Of a stretch of 64,000 nucleotides of DNA, positions 1 to 7,933 are shown piece after piece (positions within the stretch are counted from its first letter, which is position 1; every line of letters begins with the position of its first letter). The position numbers and the translations under genes are program-made. Under the pieces are notes generated by a model. That model saw nothing but the letters and a program-made list of their open reading frames with translations, did no database searches and was not told where the DNA came from. This stretch comes from CAYGDP01 sp964348665 (GTDB lineage: Bacteria > Verrucomicrobiota > Verrucomicrobiia > Palsa-1439 > CAYGDP01), in the NCBI GenBank assembly GCA_964348665.1, contig CAYGDP010000021.1, positions 6,058 to 70,057 on the forward strand, in the 5' to 3' direction.

Positions 1-1364
1 GGGCGCGCGATGAGGCGCGGAAAAAATTCGGCGATGGTGGTTGCGTCTTTCGACCGGATGCGCCGGACGATGTACGGCTGCATCAGTTCTCCGCCATTGC
101 TCATGGCGGCCATGGCGCGGATCATTTGCATCGGCGTGACGGCGATGGATTGACCCATGGGGATGCGAGTGATTTCCAGTTTTGACCAGCGCTGGACGGG
201 ATTGACGATGCCCCGGACTTCCGCGGGAAGGTCCAGGCCGGTGCGCGACCCGAACCCGAACGCCTCGATGTAATGATAAAGCCGGTGATCGCCCATTTTC
301 AGCCCGATCAACGCGGCGCCGATGTTGCTGGATTTTTGGATGATTTGCCAGACGGCAAGATTGCCGTGCGGATGCGCGTCACGGAGCACTTTTCCCGCAT
401 AGGTGAACGAGCCATTGTGGCAATTGAACACATCGCCCGGCTTGACAAGGTTGTCGTTGAGAGCGCCCGCGACGGGGACGATCTTGAACGTCGAGCCAGG
501 CTCGAATGTGTTGACGATGGGAATATTTTTTTGATGTTCGATGGGGTCGGCGCTTGGTTTGTTCGGGTTAAAGGTGGGATAACTCGCCATCGCTAGCACT
601 TCTCCCGTGCGTGGATGCATCACTATGGCACAGGCGTTGAGCGGTTGCGAAAGTTTCACCTGCTCCGCCAGCTCCGCTTCGACGATGTCTTGGATCACAT
701 GATCGATGGTCAGCTCGACCGTGTATCCGTCCCGCGCGGGGACTTCTTCCTGACGCCAGGCGACGATTTCTCGGCCGCGATTGTCGCGCGGCGCGATCCT
801 CCATCCAGCTTGCCCAGCCAGATAAACATCGTACGTGCGCTCGATGCCTTGTGTTCCGATTCCATCGAAATCCACAAATCCAAGGGTATGACACAGAGAC
901 CGGTCGAGCGGATAGCGGCGCAGAAAATCGTCTTCGTAGCCGAGCGCGTGAATTTTCAAGCCGCGAAGGGCATCGGTTGTTTCCATCGAAACTTTGCGGG
1001 CGAGCACGATATAACGTTTGTTGGTCGCGATTTTTTCGTCGAGCCACCGGGAATCAAGGGAAAGAAGTTGGACGAGCCGCTGCCGCGCTTCGGATGAGGG
1101 GCGACGTTCGCTCCATGTTTTTGCGTCCAAAAAAACGGTTTTGACGGGGATGCTGGTGGCCAACAAGGCGCCGTTACGGTCGCGAATGTCTCCGCGCCGG
1201 GCGGGGATGATTTGGGTGCGAAGATGCGCGTCATCGGCGCGCTCGGCAAATTCGTCGTGTTTGACGACTTGAAGGTAGGCGAGCCGCCAGCTTAGACCGA
1301 CAAACGCCGCTAGGATTACCAGCAGAATGCCCAAGACTCTGTATTTTTGATTGTGATTGGTCAT
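1..1364 (-). CDS. ftsI: Penicillin-binding protein / FtsI, 3' end cut by window edge
   Basis: Septal peptidoglycan transpeptidase acting in the periplasm, anchored by one N-terminal membrane helix (about residues 9-28). Translating the minus strand from the ATG at 1364-1362 gives about 454 residues with no stop before the window edge. The PBP-dimerisation domain follows the helix (RRGDIRDRNG near residue 55). The transpeptidase active site is visible: the nucleophile motif STFK, in FEPGSTFKIVP, and the second motif SSN, in KSSNIGAAL. The third motif (KTG) would lie outside the window. It is the last visible gene of the dcw cluster, just after the FtsL-like gene, which fits FtsI better than a class A PBP. 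Start chosen because the hydrophobic anchor follows directly; the ribosome site is weak. Confidence 0.93.
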   Translation of the reverse strand, partial: MTNHNQKYRVLGILLVILAAFVGLSWRLAYLQVVKHDEFAERADDAHLRTQIIPARRGDIRDRNGALLATSIPVKTVFLDAKTWSERRPSSEARQRLVQLLSLDSRWLDEKIATNKRYIVLARKVSMETTDALRGLKIHALGYEDDFLRRYPLDRSLCHTLGFVDFDGIGTQGIERTYDVYLAGQAGWRIAPRDNRGREIVAWRQEEVPARDGYTVELTIDHVIQDIVEAELAEQVKLSQPLNACAIVMHPRTGEVLAMASYPTFNPNKPSADPIEHQKNIPIVNTFEPGSTFKIVPVAGALNDNLVKPGDVFNCHNGSFTYAGKVLRDAHPHGNLAVWQIIQKSSNIGAALIGLKMGDHRLYHYIEAFGFGSRTGLDLPAEVRGIVNPVQRWSKLEITRIPMGQSIAVTPMQMIRAMAAMSNGGELMQPYIVRRIRSKDATTIAEFFPRLIAR

Positions 1365-1406
1365 CGTGCGGTTGACCCTGTCATTATAGATATGATTACG
1401 ATTTGG

Positions 1407-1865
1407 TTACCCGCCTCGGTGTCGCGGGGGCGGCGAATTCCTCGCTGTTTGTAGTTTGGTGGGTTTGACGGGCGCTGGTGGAATTGGTTGCGTTGTTGAA
1501 GCCGGCGCCTCGGCAAAGAGGATCGGCGGCGGCGCATCATGGAGCTTGGGTTCGTTCACGCGAACGATCTGCGATTGCTTGGGAACGACCAGGCCGATTT
1601 TCCACGCCTGACATTTGTCCAGCAACGCCCGGGGCGATTTGATTTCGGCTAGCTTGGCTTGGAGCAGGTCTTGTTTGGCGCGAAGCGCCTTGACGTCTTG
1701 CTCGCGCTGGCGAATTTCGTATCCAAGCTGGTGAATCTTGTTTTTCTGCCAGACGTATCCGAGTGCCGCGCCGCCGACGATTGCCGCGAGCGTCGCTCCG
1801 CGCGTTAGTAACCGCCAGCGGAGTGCCGCTGTCGTCTTGCGTTGGTTGCCAGTCGCCGAAAACAT
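1407..1865 (-). CDS. ftsL: FtsL/DivIC-like small septal membrane protein
   Basis: A 152-residue bitopic protein with a basic cytoplasmic N-terminus, one membrane helix at about residues 24-42, then a heptad-rich stretch (about 45-80) expected to form a coiled coil, and a proline-rich tail. Sequence conservation in FtsL is poor, so the call rests on size, topology and position: between rsmH and ftsI, where FtsL sits in many bacteria. Its ATG overlaps the rsmH stop by one base (TGATG), indicating translational coupling. Known role of the family: scaffold for the FtsB/FtsQ/FtsI divisome complex. The Pro-rich C-terminal tail (PAPVKPTK region) is longer than in E. coli FtsL. Confidence 0.75.
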   Translation of the reverse strand: MFSATGNQRKTTAALRWRLLTRGATLAAIVGGAALGYVWQKNKIHQLGYEIRQREQDVKALRAKQDLLQAKLAEIKSPRALLDKCQAWKIGLVVPKQSQIVRVNEPKLHDAPPPILFAEAPASTTQPIPPAPVKPTKLQTARNSPPPRHRGG

Positions 1866-2791
1866 CAGAGTTTCTCCGCGATTCGTAGCCGGGCGCTGGT
1901 CGCGCGCGGGTTGGCTGCCACTTCAACAGGCGAGGGGACTATCGCGCGGCGAGTCAGGACGCGCAGGATCCGGGTTGGATTGCACCGACATTCGGGGAAA
2001 TCCGGCGGACATATGCACTCGCCGCCAAGACGTCGGAAGGTGTGCTTGACAATGGCATCCTCCCCCGAATGGAATGAAATGACCGCGAGACGCCCGCCGC
2101 TGGCTAGCCGTTCGACCGCAGCCGCCAGTCCGCGCTCCAAGTTGTCTAGCTCGTTGTTCACAGCGATTCGAATCGCCTGAAAAATCCGCGCGGCTGCATC
2201 CACGTAGCCGCGCTGCCCCATCCCCACCCTCGAAATTATTTCGGCCAGATCGGTTGTCGTGACGAATTTTTGCCGCGTCCGCGCCCGCACGATGGCACGA
2301 ACGACAATTCGCGCACGCCGCTCTTGGCCGAAAGTCTCCAAAATGTTCCTCACTTCATCTTCACTCGCTTCGTTCAACAGCCGCGCTGCCGTCAGCGCTT
2401 GCCGCCGGTCCATCCGCATATCCAACGGACCTTCTTTCCCATAACTAAAACCGCGGTCGGCGCTGTCGAGCTGGTGGCTCGAGACGCCCAGATCGAACAA
2501 CACGCCGTTCACCGTCAACCAACCAAATTTCGAAGTCACCGCGCCCAACTCGGCGAAGTTGGCGCGCACCAGCCGGGCGCGTCGGCCGTAGGGTTTTAAT
2601 CGCCGCCGCGCCGCCGCGATCGCGTCGCCGTCGCGGTCGATGCCCAAAAGTTCCCCGTCGGGCGAACACGCCTCGAGGATCGCCTCCGCATGTCCGCCCC
2701 CACCCAGCGTACCGTCCACATACCTCCCGTGCGGTTTTGGCTGCACAGCCTCGATGGCTTCGCGGAGTAGGACTGGTTGGTGGTAGGGCAT
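1865..2791 (-). CDS. rsmH: 16S rRNA (cytosine1402-N4)-methyltransferase RsmH
   Basis: 308-residue SAM-dependent enzyme that methylates N4 of C1402 in 16S rRNA. Seen: the N-terminal YHQPVLLREAIE signature, the SAM-binding motif GTLGGGGHAEAIL, FDLGVSSHQLD, and the downstream ISFHSGEDAIVKHTFR motif, all typical of MraW/RsmH and in the usual order. An in-frame ATG exists at 2836, but 2791 is preferred because AAAGGAG lies 9 bases upstream and the protein then begins at the family N-terminus. The ribosome site overlaps the stop of the preceding small ORF and the gene overlaps the FtsL-like gene by one base, so the cluster is co-translated. Confidence 0.96.
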   Translation of the reverse strand: MPYHQPVLLREAIEAVQPKPHGRYVDGTLGGGGHAEAILEACSPDGELLGIDRDGDAIAAARRRLKPYGRRARLVRANFAELGAVTSKFGWLTVNGVLFDLGVSSHQLDSADRGFSYGKEGPLDMRMDRRQALTAARLLNEASEDEVRNILETFGQERRARIVVRAIVRARTRQKFVTTTDLAEIISRVGMGQRGYVDAAARIFQAIRIAVNNELDNLERGLAAAVERLASGGRLAVISFHSGEDAIVKHTFRRLGGECICPPDFPECRCNPTRILRVLTRRAIVPSPVEVAANPRATSARLRIAEKL

Positions 2792-2805
2792 CCATGTTTT
2801 CTCCT

Positions 2806-3138
2806 TTAGGGACGGGCATGACGCACACCGAGCCATTGCAAAACCTTGGTGGTGCTATCGCCGCGCAAGGCGCGCAGACGCTTCCCGTTTTCCACGGTTG
2901 GTGTCACTGCGTCATCATAAATGTCGCCCCGAATGGTCGATTCGCGCCGAGGCGGCGGGGGAGCCGGTGTGCTGCGAGTCGGTTTCGCCCCGCTCAATGC
3001 GGTGAAATTGTCGATCTGCGTCAGGTCTGTGTACATCGGGCGGCGGCGCGCGCCAAATTTCCATCCGCGTCCCGCGCTATGGCTAAGCGATCCTCCCATG
3101 CTTAGGAATCGTACGAAGTTGACGTTGTTGAATTTCAT
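2806..3138 (-). CDS. Small hypothetical protein in dcw cluster
   Basis: 110-residue ORF between mraZ and rsmH. Supported by position on the operon strand, an upstream AAAAGGA, 25 bases to mraZ and 14 bases to rsmH, whose ribosome site overlaps this stop codon. The N-terminus (MKFNNVNFVRFL) is followed by a low-complexity basic and Pro/Arg-rich middle (PAPPPPRRES) and a charged tail; no transmembrane helix or known domain is recognisable. It could be a lineage-specific division factor or a linker ORF with little function. A start 38 codons upstream in the same frame would overlap mraZ and is less likely. Function unknown. Confidence 0.55.
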   Translation of the reverse strand: MKFNNVNFVRFLSMGGSLSHSAGRGWKFGARRRPMYTDLTQIDNFTALSGAKPTRSTPAPPPPRRESTIRGDIYDDAVTPTVENGKRLRALRGDSTTKVLQWLGVRHARP

Positions 3139-3163
3139 TGGTTTCCTTTTCTTGGTTGTTGGG

Positions 3164-3616
3164 TTAGAGACCGACCAGCTTTGCCACGTCTTCCAGTTTC
3201 GTCGCCGATTGACTTTCCACGTCTTTCCATTTTTCCGGCGACCAAATTTCAAAATTCGATCCGCGACCTGTCAGCACCGCCTTGGTGGTAATGCCAGCCC
3301 AAGCCAGTTGATCGGCATCCAAGACGGCGCGACCTTGCGAGTCGCAAAATGTCGTGTGAGTGCGCGCGCCGAAGACACGCTTGGCGGCGACCTTTTCGGC
3401 CTCGCTTAAATTGGGAGCGGCATCGATTTTGGCGAAGGCCTTTTGATGCTCGTCGAGCGTGTAAACGGAAAGACAATTTCCGTTTGGATTGGGAGTGACA
3501 TAAAAATCCTGCCCGGACTCAAGTCGCCACTTGGACGGAATCGCCACGCGCTTCGACTTGGCGTCAAGCGCCAAGCGAAACGTCCCTGTAAAGTTTACTG
3601 GTCGTACGCCAGCCAT
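3164..3616 (-). CDS. mraZ: Transcriptional regulator MraZ
   Basis: 150-residue nucleoid-associated DNA-binding regulator of the dcw operon. Seen: two MraZ/AbrB-type half-domains, the first FTGTFRLALDAKSKRVAIP (residues 9-27) and a second around FCDSQGRAVLDADQLAWAGI, the duplicated swapped-hairpin signature of the family. The ATG at 3616 is preferred because GGAG precedes it and the family motif then starts within ten residues; an upstream ATG at 3658 would add 14 residues. First gene after a strong promoter at 3678-3706. In other bacteria MraZ represses its own operon by binding repeats near the promoter; I could not identify clear repeats here. Confidence 0.93.
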   Translation of the reverse strand: MAGVRPVNFTGTFRLALDAKSKRVAIPSKWRLESGQDFYVTPNPNGNCLSVYTLDEHQKAFAKIDAAPNLSEAEKVAAKRVFGARTHTTFCDSQGRAVLDADQLAWAGITTKAVLTGRGSNFEIWSPEKWKDVESQSATKLEDVAKLVGL

Positions 3617-3677
3617 AATGCTCCGATTCAGCTTATTCGGTGTTCCTTGAACCTCCATTACTCACCGAAACGCGCCA

Positions 3678-3706
3678 AATTTAGACATAAAGCTCCAGAT
3701 TGTCAA
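3678..3706 (-). promoter_or_regulatory. Sigma-70 promoter for the mraZ/dcw operon
   Basis: On the minus strand TTGACA (3706-3701), a 17-base spacer and TAAATT (3683-3678). The -35 is a perfect match and the -10 matches 4 of 6. Predicted transcription start is near 3671, about 55 bases before the preferred mraZ start. Confidence 0.75.
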
Positions 3707-3749
3707 CATGGAAATGCATTATTTTTGTGACGTGGGTTTTCCCTGGTTT

Positions 3750-5267
3750 TTATACCGCTTTAGGGAAAAGCGGTGTCGGCTTGGCTAGGAGCGTGCCCGG
3801 CGCCAATTTGCCCCAAGCCGCGCCTCCAAAACCATCGCGGTTTTCAGGCAGGCCGAGCTGGGAAAATATTTTTGCCGAGCTTTGAGGCATGAACGGTTCC
3901 AGCATCACTGCGATGACGCGCGCCGCTTCAGCGAGGTTGTAGAGCACCGTCGAAAGGTCCGCTGATTGTTCTGGTTTCTTGGCGAGCGCCCACGGCGCGT
4001 TGGATTCCACGTAGGCATTGCAGAACTGAACGAACTTCCAGAGTGTCGCGAGCGCTTCGTGAAACAGGATCGCGTCCATTTTTGACGCAAAAATCTTGCG
4101 CGTCTCTTCGGTTAGAGTTCGAATTTCGCTGGTGAGTGGCGAATCGGCGGTTGGTTGTGGCACCTTTCCTTCGCGATAGCGATGGATCATCGAGACCGCG
4201 CGATTGACGAAATTGCCAAGGTCATTCGCCAGCTCCGAATTATATCGCTGTTCGAACTTCGTCCACGAGAAATCGCCGTCGCCGTCGAACGGCACTTCCC
4301 GCAGTAAAAAATACCGAAGCGCGTCAACGCCATGTTTGGCGATTGCTTCGTTCGGATCAATGACGTTTCCGACCGTCTTTGAAAGTTTTTCGCCGTTCAC
4401 GGTGATGAATCCATGCGCAAACACTTTCTTGGGAAGCGGTAGTCCCGCCCCAAGCAGCATTGCCGGCCAGATGACGCAATGAAAACGCGTGATGTCCTTG
4501 CCGATGATATGAACGTCGGCGGGCCAGAGTTTTTCAAATCGAGCGGGATCATTGGGAAAGCCGATGGCGCTGATGTAATTTACCAGCGCGTCGAACCAGA
4601 TCCAAATCGTTTGCTCCTTCGCGATGGGGCAGGAGACGCCCCACTTGACGGACGCGCGCGTGAACGTCACATCGCGTAGACCTTCATCGAGCAATCCGAG
4701 AATTTCGTTCCGACGCGGCACCGGTTCGATGGCAAACTCGCCGCTGGTGATGAGTTGGCGAAGTTGCGACTCGAAGGCGGTCAACCTGAAGTAGTAATTC
4801 TTTTCCTTCACGACTTCGAGAGCCCGCTTGTGCGTGGGGCATTGAAAATCGGGTGCATCTTTCTCGGTATAAAAATTTTCGCAGCTGGGACAGTACAGTC
4901 CCTCGTAATCATTGAGGTAAAGATGTCCCGCGTCGTACAATTTCTGAAAGAGTACCGCAACGGCACGTTCATGTTGCGGGTCGGTGGTGCGAATGAATTG
5001 GTCGTAGCTGATGCCGAGCTGCGTCCAGGTTTGTTTCCAGTTTTCGACCATCGAGTTGCAAAACTCGTGCGGCGTGACGCCCTGTTTTTCGGCTTGGCGC
5101 TGGATATTGAGCGAATGCTCGTCGGTCCCAGTGAGGAAATGAACCTCGCAGCCGTTCATCCGCTTCCAACGGGCAAGCACGTCGGCGCCGATCTTTTCGA
5201 GCGCATGACCCACATGCGGCGTCGCGTTGATGTAATCAATCGCAGTGGTTAAATAGTATTTTTGCAT
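3750..5267 (-). CDS. metG: Methionyl-tRNA synthetase
   Basis: 505-residue class I aminoacyl-tRNA synthetase that charges tRNA-Met in the cytoplasm. Seen: HIGH box as HVGH in INATPHVGHA, the connective-peptide zinc knuckle (CPSCENF...QCPTH), the KMSKS loop as KLSKT in GEKLSKTVGNV, and the all-helical anticodon-binding domain after it. The C-terminal Trbp111/EMAP-type tRNA-binding domain of longer MetRS forms is absent. The start at 5267 places MQKYYLTTAIDYIN at the N-terminus as in the family; an in-frame ATG at 5288 adds seven residues. Transcribed toward mraZ, which has its own promoter. Confidence 0.96.
   Translation of the reverse strand: MQKYYLTTAIDYINATPHVGHALEKIGADVLARWKRMNGCEVHFLTGTDEHSLNIQRQAEKQGVTPHEFCNSMVENWKQTWTQLGISYDQFIRTTDPQHERAVAVLFQKLYDAGHLYLNDYEGLYCPSCENFYTEKDAPDFQCPTHKRALEVVKEKNYYFRLTAFESQLRQLITSGEFAIEPVPRRNEILGLLDEGLRDVTFTRASVKWGVSCPIAKEQTIWIWFDALVNYISAIGFPNDPARFEKLWPADVHIIGKDITRFHCVIWPAMLLGAGLPLPKKVFAHGFITVNGEKLSKTVGNVIDPNEAIAKHGVDALRYFLLREVPFDGDGDFSWTKFEQRYNSELANDLGNFVNRAVSMIHRYREGKVPQPTADSPLTSEIRTLTEETRKIFASKMDAILFHEALATLWKFVQFCNAYVESNAPWALAKKPEQSADLSTVLYNLAEAARVIAVMLEPFMPQSSAKIFSQLGLPENRDGFGGAAWGKLAPGTLLAKPTPLFPKAV
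3754..3774 (-). other. Hairpin overlapping the metG 3' end
   Basis: Perfect 8-bp inverted repeat (ACCGCTTT / AAAGCGGT) with a 5-base loop, covering the last metG codons and lying directly before the stop. No U-tract follows on the minus strand, so it is not a classical intrinsic terminator; it may stabilise the metG 3' end. Confidence 0.4.
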
Positions 5268-5568
5268 ATGGTTAAAACCGAGAAACACAGGAAATTCCGC
5301 AAAAAATCAGATTTAATAATCCACCTCGGTATTTTTCGCCTCATTTCACGGGAGCATCCTGACAGCAAATCAGCAGTTCGTCAATCCGCCATACAACTCG
5401 GCGGACAAGTTTGCCAATTACTTGCTCGCCCGGCGCCCGCAAGGCTTCGCCTGATTTGAAGCGGGCGGAATAAAGAGATTGCGCGAGGAATTTATAGTTT
5501 AAGGATAGGAAGGAAGTAGGGCTGTGTAACCCGCCAAACGACGCAGCGGACAAGCTCCACGCGGCAAT

Positions 5569-7044
5569 CTAGGTGTTTTTAAGAAGTCTTATTTCGTCCA
5601 CACGCCGTTTTACTTCATCGCTCATCCGAATTACTGTCGGCCAGGGGCGGCAATCGGTTTCGCCTACGATTTTGCGCGTGCCGTCAATGCCCATTTTCGA
5701 GCCAAGACCCAATTGCGGCGTGGCATGATCGAGCACGTCGGCGGGGCCTTTGGTAAAGAGCGTGTCCCGCTGCGGATCCATGTTCGCCGTCATGTGCCAA
5801 AGAACTTCCTGTGTATTGTGCACGTTCACGTCAGCATCCACCACCACGATGATTTTGGCGAACATCATTTGTCCCATGCCCCATAGCCCGTGCATGACGC
5901 GCATGGCTTGATACGGAAATGTTTTTTTGATGGAGACGAACACGAGATTGTGAAACGCGCCTTCGGCGGGCAGCGCCATATCCACCAGTTCAGGGAAGTT
6001 GAGTTTGAACACCGGCAGAAAAATTTGCAGGCTGGCGGTGCCCATATAGAAATCCTCCATCGGCGGCGGACCGACGATCGTGCTGGGATAAATCGCGTCG
6101 CGCCGATGCGTGATCGCCGTCAGGTGAAACTTCGGGTACGGCTCGGGCAACGAGTAATACCCCGTATGATCGCCAAACGGTCCTTCCATCGCGGTCGGTT
6201 CGTTCGGATCAACGTAACCTTCGAGCACAAAATCACATTCGGCGGGAACTTCAAGGTCGTTCGTCTCGCACTTGACCAGTTCGACGGTTTTTTTGCGGAC
6301 ATAACCCGCGAAAATAAATTCGTCTATCCCATCCGGCAACGGCGCGGTCGCCGCGAACGCCAGCACCGGATCGCCACCCAAGCCGACTGCCACCGGCATC
6401 CGTTGTTTTAGCTCGCAGTAGCGTCGCCAGTGGCGCGCCCCAGTCTTCTGCAATTGCCAGTGCATAAACGTGGTGCGCCCGTCAATCACCTGCATCCGAT
6501 AACAACCGACGTTTCGAGCGCCAGTATCCGGGTCGCGTGTGATCACCAGCGGCAGCGTGATGAATCGGCCCGCGTCGATTGGCCAGCATTTCTGGATTGG
6601 TAGAGAGTCTAACGTCCCAAGTCCCGGGTCCAACGTCTTTTCGTCGAAGCGATGCACAACTTCCTTACACGTGCCACCGCCGACGCGCTTCGGTTTCGCG
6701 TGCCGTAACTCGAAGGCCGTGCCGAGCAGTAAAATCGCCTCTTGCCATGTCCGGGGCGGTTTGGCTTTCATCAGCACTTCCAGGTCGCGCGCCAAATCCT
6801 CCACATCGGTCACGCCGAGCGCCATCGCCATTCGCCGCGTCGAACCGTAGGCATTGATCAGCAGCGGAAAGCGTGACCCTGTGCATTTTTCGAACAGCAA
6901 CGCCTTACCTCCGCCCGCCGACTTCATCTCGCGGTCGGCGATCTCAGTGATTTCGAGCACGGGATCCACCTCCGCCGAAATCCGTTTCAGCTCACCCTCG
7001 CGCTCCAATCGCGCCACAAACGCCCGCATCGAATCGTAGGCCAT
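5569..7044 (-). CDS. ubiD: UbiD-family prenylated-FMN decarboxylase
   Basis: 491-residue reversible (de)carboxylase of the UbiD family, which uses prenylated FMN made by UbiX. Seen: N-terminal MRAFVARLEREGELKRI typical of UbiD, the central RNVGCYRMQVID region bearing the conserved Arg, and the EGPFGDHTGYY motif that supplies acidic active-site residues; length matches the family. The partner ubiX lies at 10964-11554. Likely role is decarboxylation of 4-hydroxybenzoate-type precursors or the analogous step of futalosine-route menaquinone synthesis; no other quinone genes are in the window, so the substrate is uncertain. Start has no strong ribosome site but gives the family N-terminus. Confidence 0.93.
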   Translation of the reverse strand: MAYDSMRAFVARLEREGELKRISAEVDPVLEITEIADREMKSAGGGKALLFEKCTGSRFPLLINAYGSTRRMAMALGVTDVEDLARDLEVLMKAKPPRTWQEAILLLGTAFELRHAKPKRVGGGTCKEVVHRFDEKTLDPGLGTLDSLPIQKCWPIDAGRFITLPLVITRDPDTGARNVGCYRMQVIDGRTTFMHWQLQKTGARHWRRYCELKQRMPVAVGLGGDPVLAFAATAPLPDGIDEFIFAGYVRKKTVELVKCETNDLEVPAECDFVLEGYVDPNEPTAMEGPFGDHTGYYSLPEPYPKFHLTAITHRRDAIYPSTIVGPPPMEDFYMGTASLQIFLPVFKLNFPELVDMALPAEGAFHNLVFVSIKKTFPYQAMRVMHGLWGMGQMMFAKIIVVVDADVNVHNTQEVLWHMTANMDPQRDTLFTKGPADVLDHATPQLGLGSKMGIDGTRKIVGETDCRPWPTVIRMSDEVKRRVDEIRLLKNT

Positions 7045-7054
7045 GGGTCTGTGG

Positions 7055-7148
7055 TATCAGATGTAGGAGCGCCTTTCAAGGCGCGACCGTAAAATTGCTG
7101 GAAGAATCCTATTCCTCCATTCGTGTCCATTCGTGTGCGTTCGTGGTT
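7055..7148. repeat. Two repeat units upstream of 7238 gene
   Basis: First unit, 7055-7082, is a hairpin sequence (GGAGCGCC / GGCGC core) that recurs almost identically at 46149 inside fdsB. Second unit, about 7113-7148, belongs to the TTCGTG-rich family (CCATTCGTGT, GTTCGTGGTTAGAACC) also found near 8820, 9720, 51120 and 52800. The gap 7045-7237 holds no other recognisable gene. Confidence 0.6.
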
Positions 7149-7237
7149 AGAACCTATTGCTTCACACAAGTTCGGAGCTTCAATTTTCCATCTTGGCGTG
7201 ACAGAATTCGTCCCCTACGCTATGTTTGGGCTGATTT

Positions 7238-7429
7238 ATGGCAGCAAAACGAAAACAGCGACGGCCCAGCTCTGATGCTGCATGGCAGCGGCGATGGGCG
7301 CCAATCTTCCGCGCGGCGGAGGAGGGACTGTTTCCCAACCGCGCCTTTGGTGCGTTGGAGATGGCCGAGTGCATTCGTGCCCTTCGTAAAAGCAAGATTG
7401 TTGGTCGCAGCAAGGCGGATTCCCGTTAA
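7238..7429 (+). CDS. Small basic protein upstream of nucleotidyltransferase-like gene
   Basis: 63-residue, Lys/Arg-rich protein (MAAKRKQRRPSSD start) with no membrane segment and no recognised domain. Support for being real: its TAA overlaps the ATG of the next gene by one base (TAATG), the arrangement expected of a coupled two-gene unit. A poor promoter-like sequence lies just upstream (TTGGCG, 17 bases, TACGCT). By position it could be the small partner of a toxin-antitoxin-like nucleotidyltransferase module, but nothing in its sequence proves this. Confidence 0.55.
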   Translation: MAAKRKQRRPSSDAAWQRRWAPIFRAAEEGLFPNRAFGALEMAECIRALRKSKIVGRSKADSR

Positions 7430-7932
7430 TGCCACATTACGTCGAAATATTACGCGCCATCCACCGCTCCAAGGCGGATTACGCGTGGATTGGGTTGAGC
7501 GCTGCCTCAGTTCACGGCTCTCCACTTGTGTCGCAGGACTTTGATTTTTTTGTTCGACCCGACCCCAAGCACCTTGATCGGGCACGCGCGGCTTTTCGGA
7601 AAATCGGCATGACAGATTCCTTGCCGAAAGTGCACTCCACCAATCTAATTGCGGCAGAGGTGACGGTAACATTTAGCGATCCCTATGGCGGCCCGACGGT
7701 GGACCTAATTACGCACATTTCCGGTCCAAGCTTCGATGAAGTATGGCGCGGTAGCAAAGTTCATAAAGTTACGCGTGTCCCCGTTCGTGTCGCGAGTCTA
7801 AAGCATATCCTTGATTCCAAGCGAGCGGCCAATCGCGAGAAAGATCAAGAAGTTCTGAAACGGCTCGAACGCGACTTTGGCGATCTATTGCGTGAAGTGC
7901 GGGCGGAATATAAAGTAACTAAGCGCAGGTGA
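7429..7932 (+). CDS. Nucleotidyltransferase-like protein
   Basis: 167 residues. Seen: early YAWIGLSAASVHGSPLVSQDFDFFV, in which a small-residue/Gly/Ser segment is followed by DFDFFV. This resembles the GS-x(n)-DxD core of minimal nucleotidyltransferases and AbiEii-type proteins. A third acidic position is possible at TVDLI. The C-terminal part (KHILDSKRAANREKDQEVLKRLERD) resembles the helical tail of AbiEii-like and UTRA-type nucleotidyltransferase folds that list DK-x-AA-R--KD. Coupled to the small ORF upstream and 1 base before lpxI. Best read as an uncharacterised nucleotidyltransferase, possibly a toxin-antitoxin component. Confidence 0.65.
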   Translation: MPHYVEILRAIHRSKADYAWIGLSAASVHGSPLVSQDFDFFVRPDPKHLDRARAAFRKIGMTDSLPKVHSTNLIAAEVTVTFSDPYGGPTVDLITHISGPSFDEVWRGSKVHKVTRVPVRVASLKHILDSKRAANREKDQEVLKRLERDFGDLLREVRAEYKVTKRR

Positions 7933-7933
7933 T

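Noticed and set aside
273..596. Plus-strand ORF in the ftsI region
   Set aside because: Shadow of ftsI on the opposite strand; no ribosome site or known motif.
3754..3774. metG 3' hairpin as an intrinsic terminator
   Set aside because: No U-tract on the transcribed strand; listed only as a hairpin.
5341..5553. 70-residue minus-strand ORF between metG and ubiD
   Set aside because: No recognisable domain, no good ribosome site; composition looks like non-coding DNA. I see no feature in 5289-5568.
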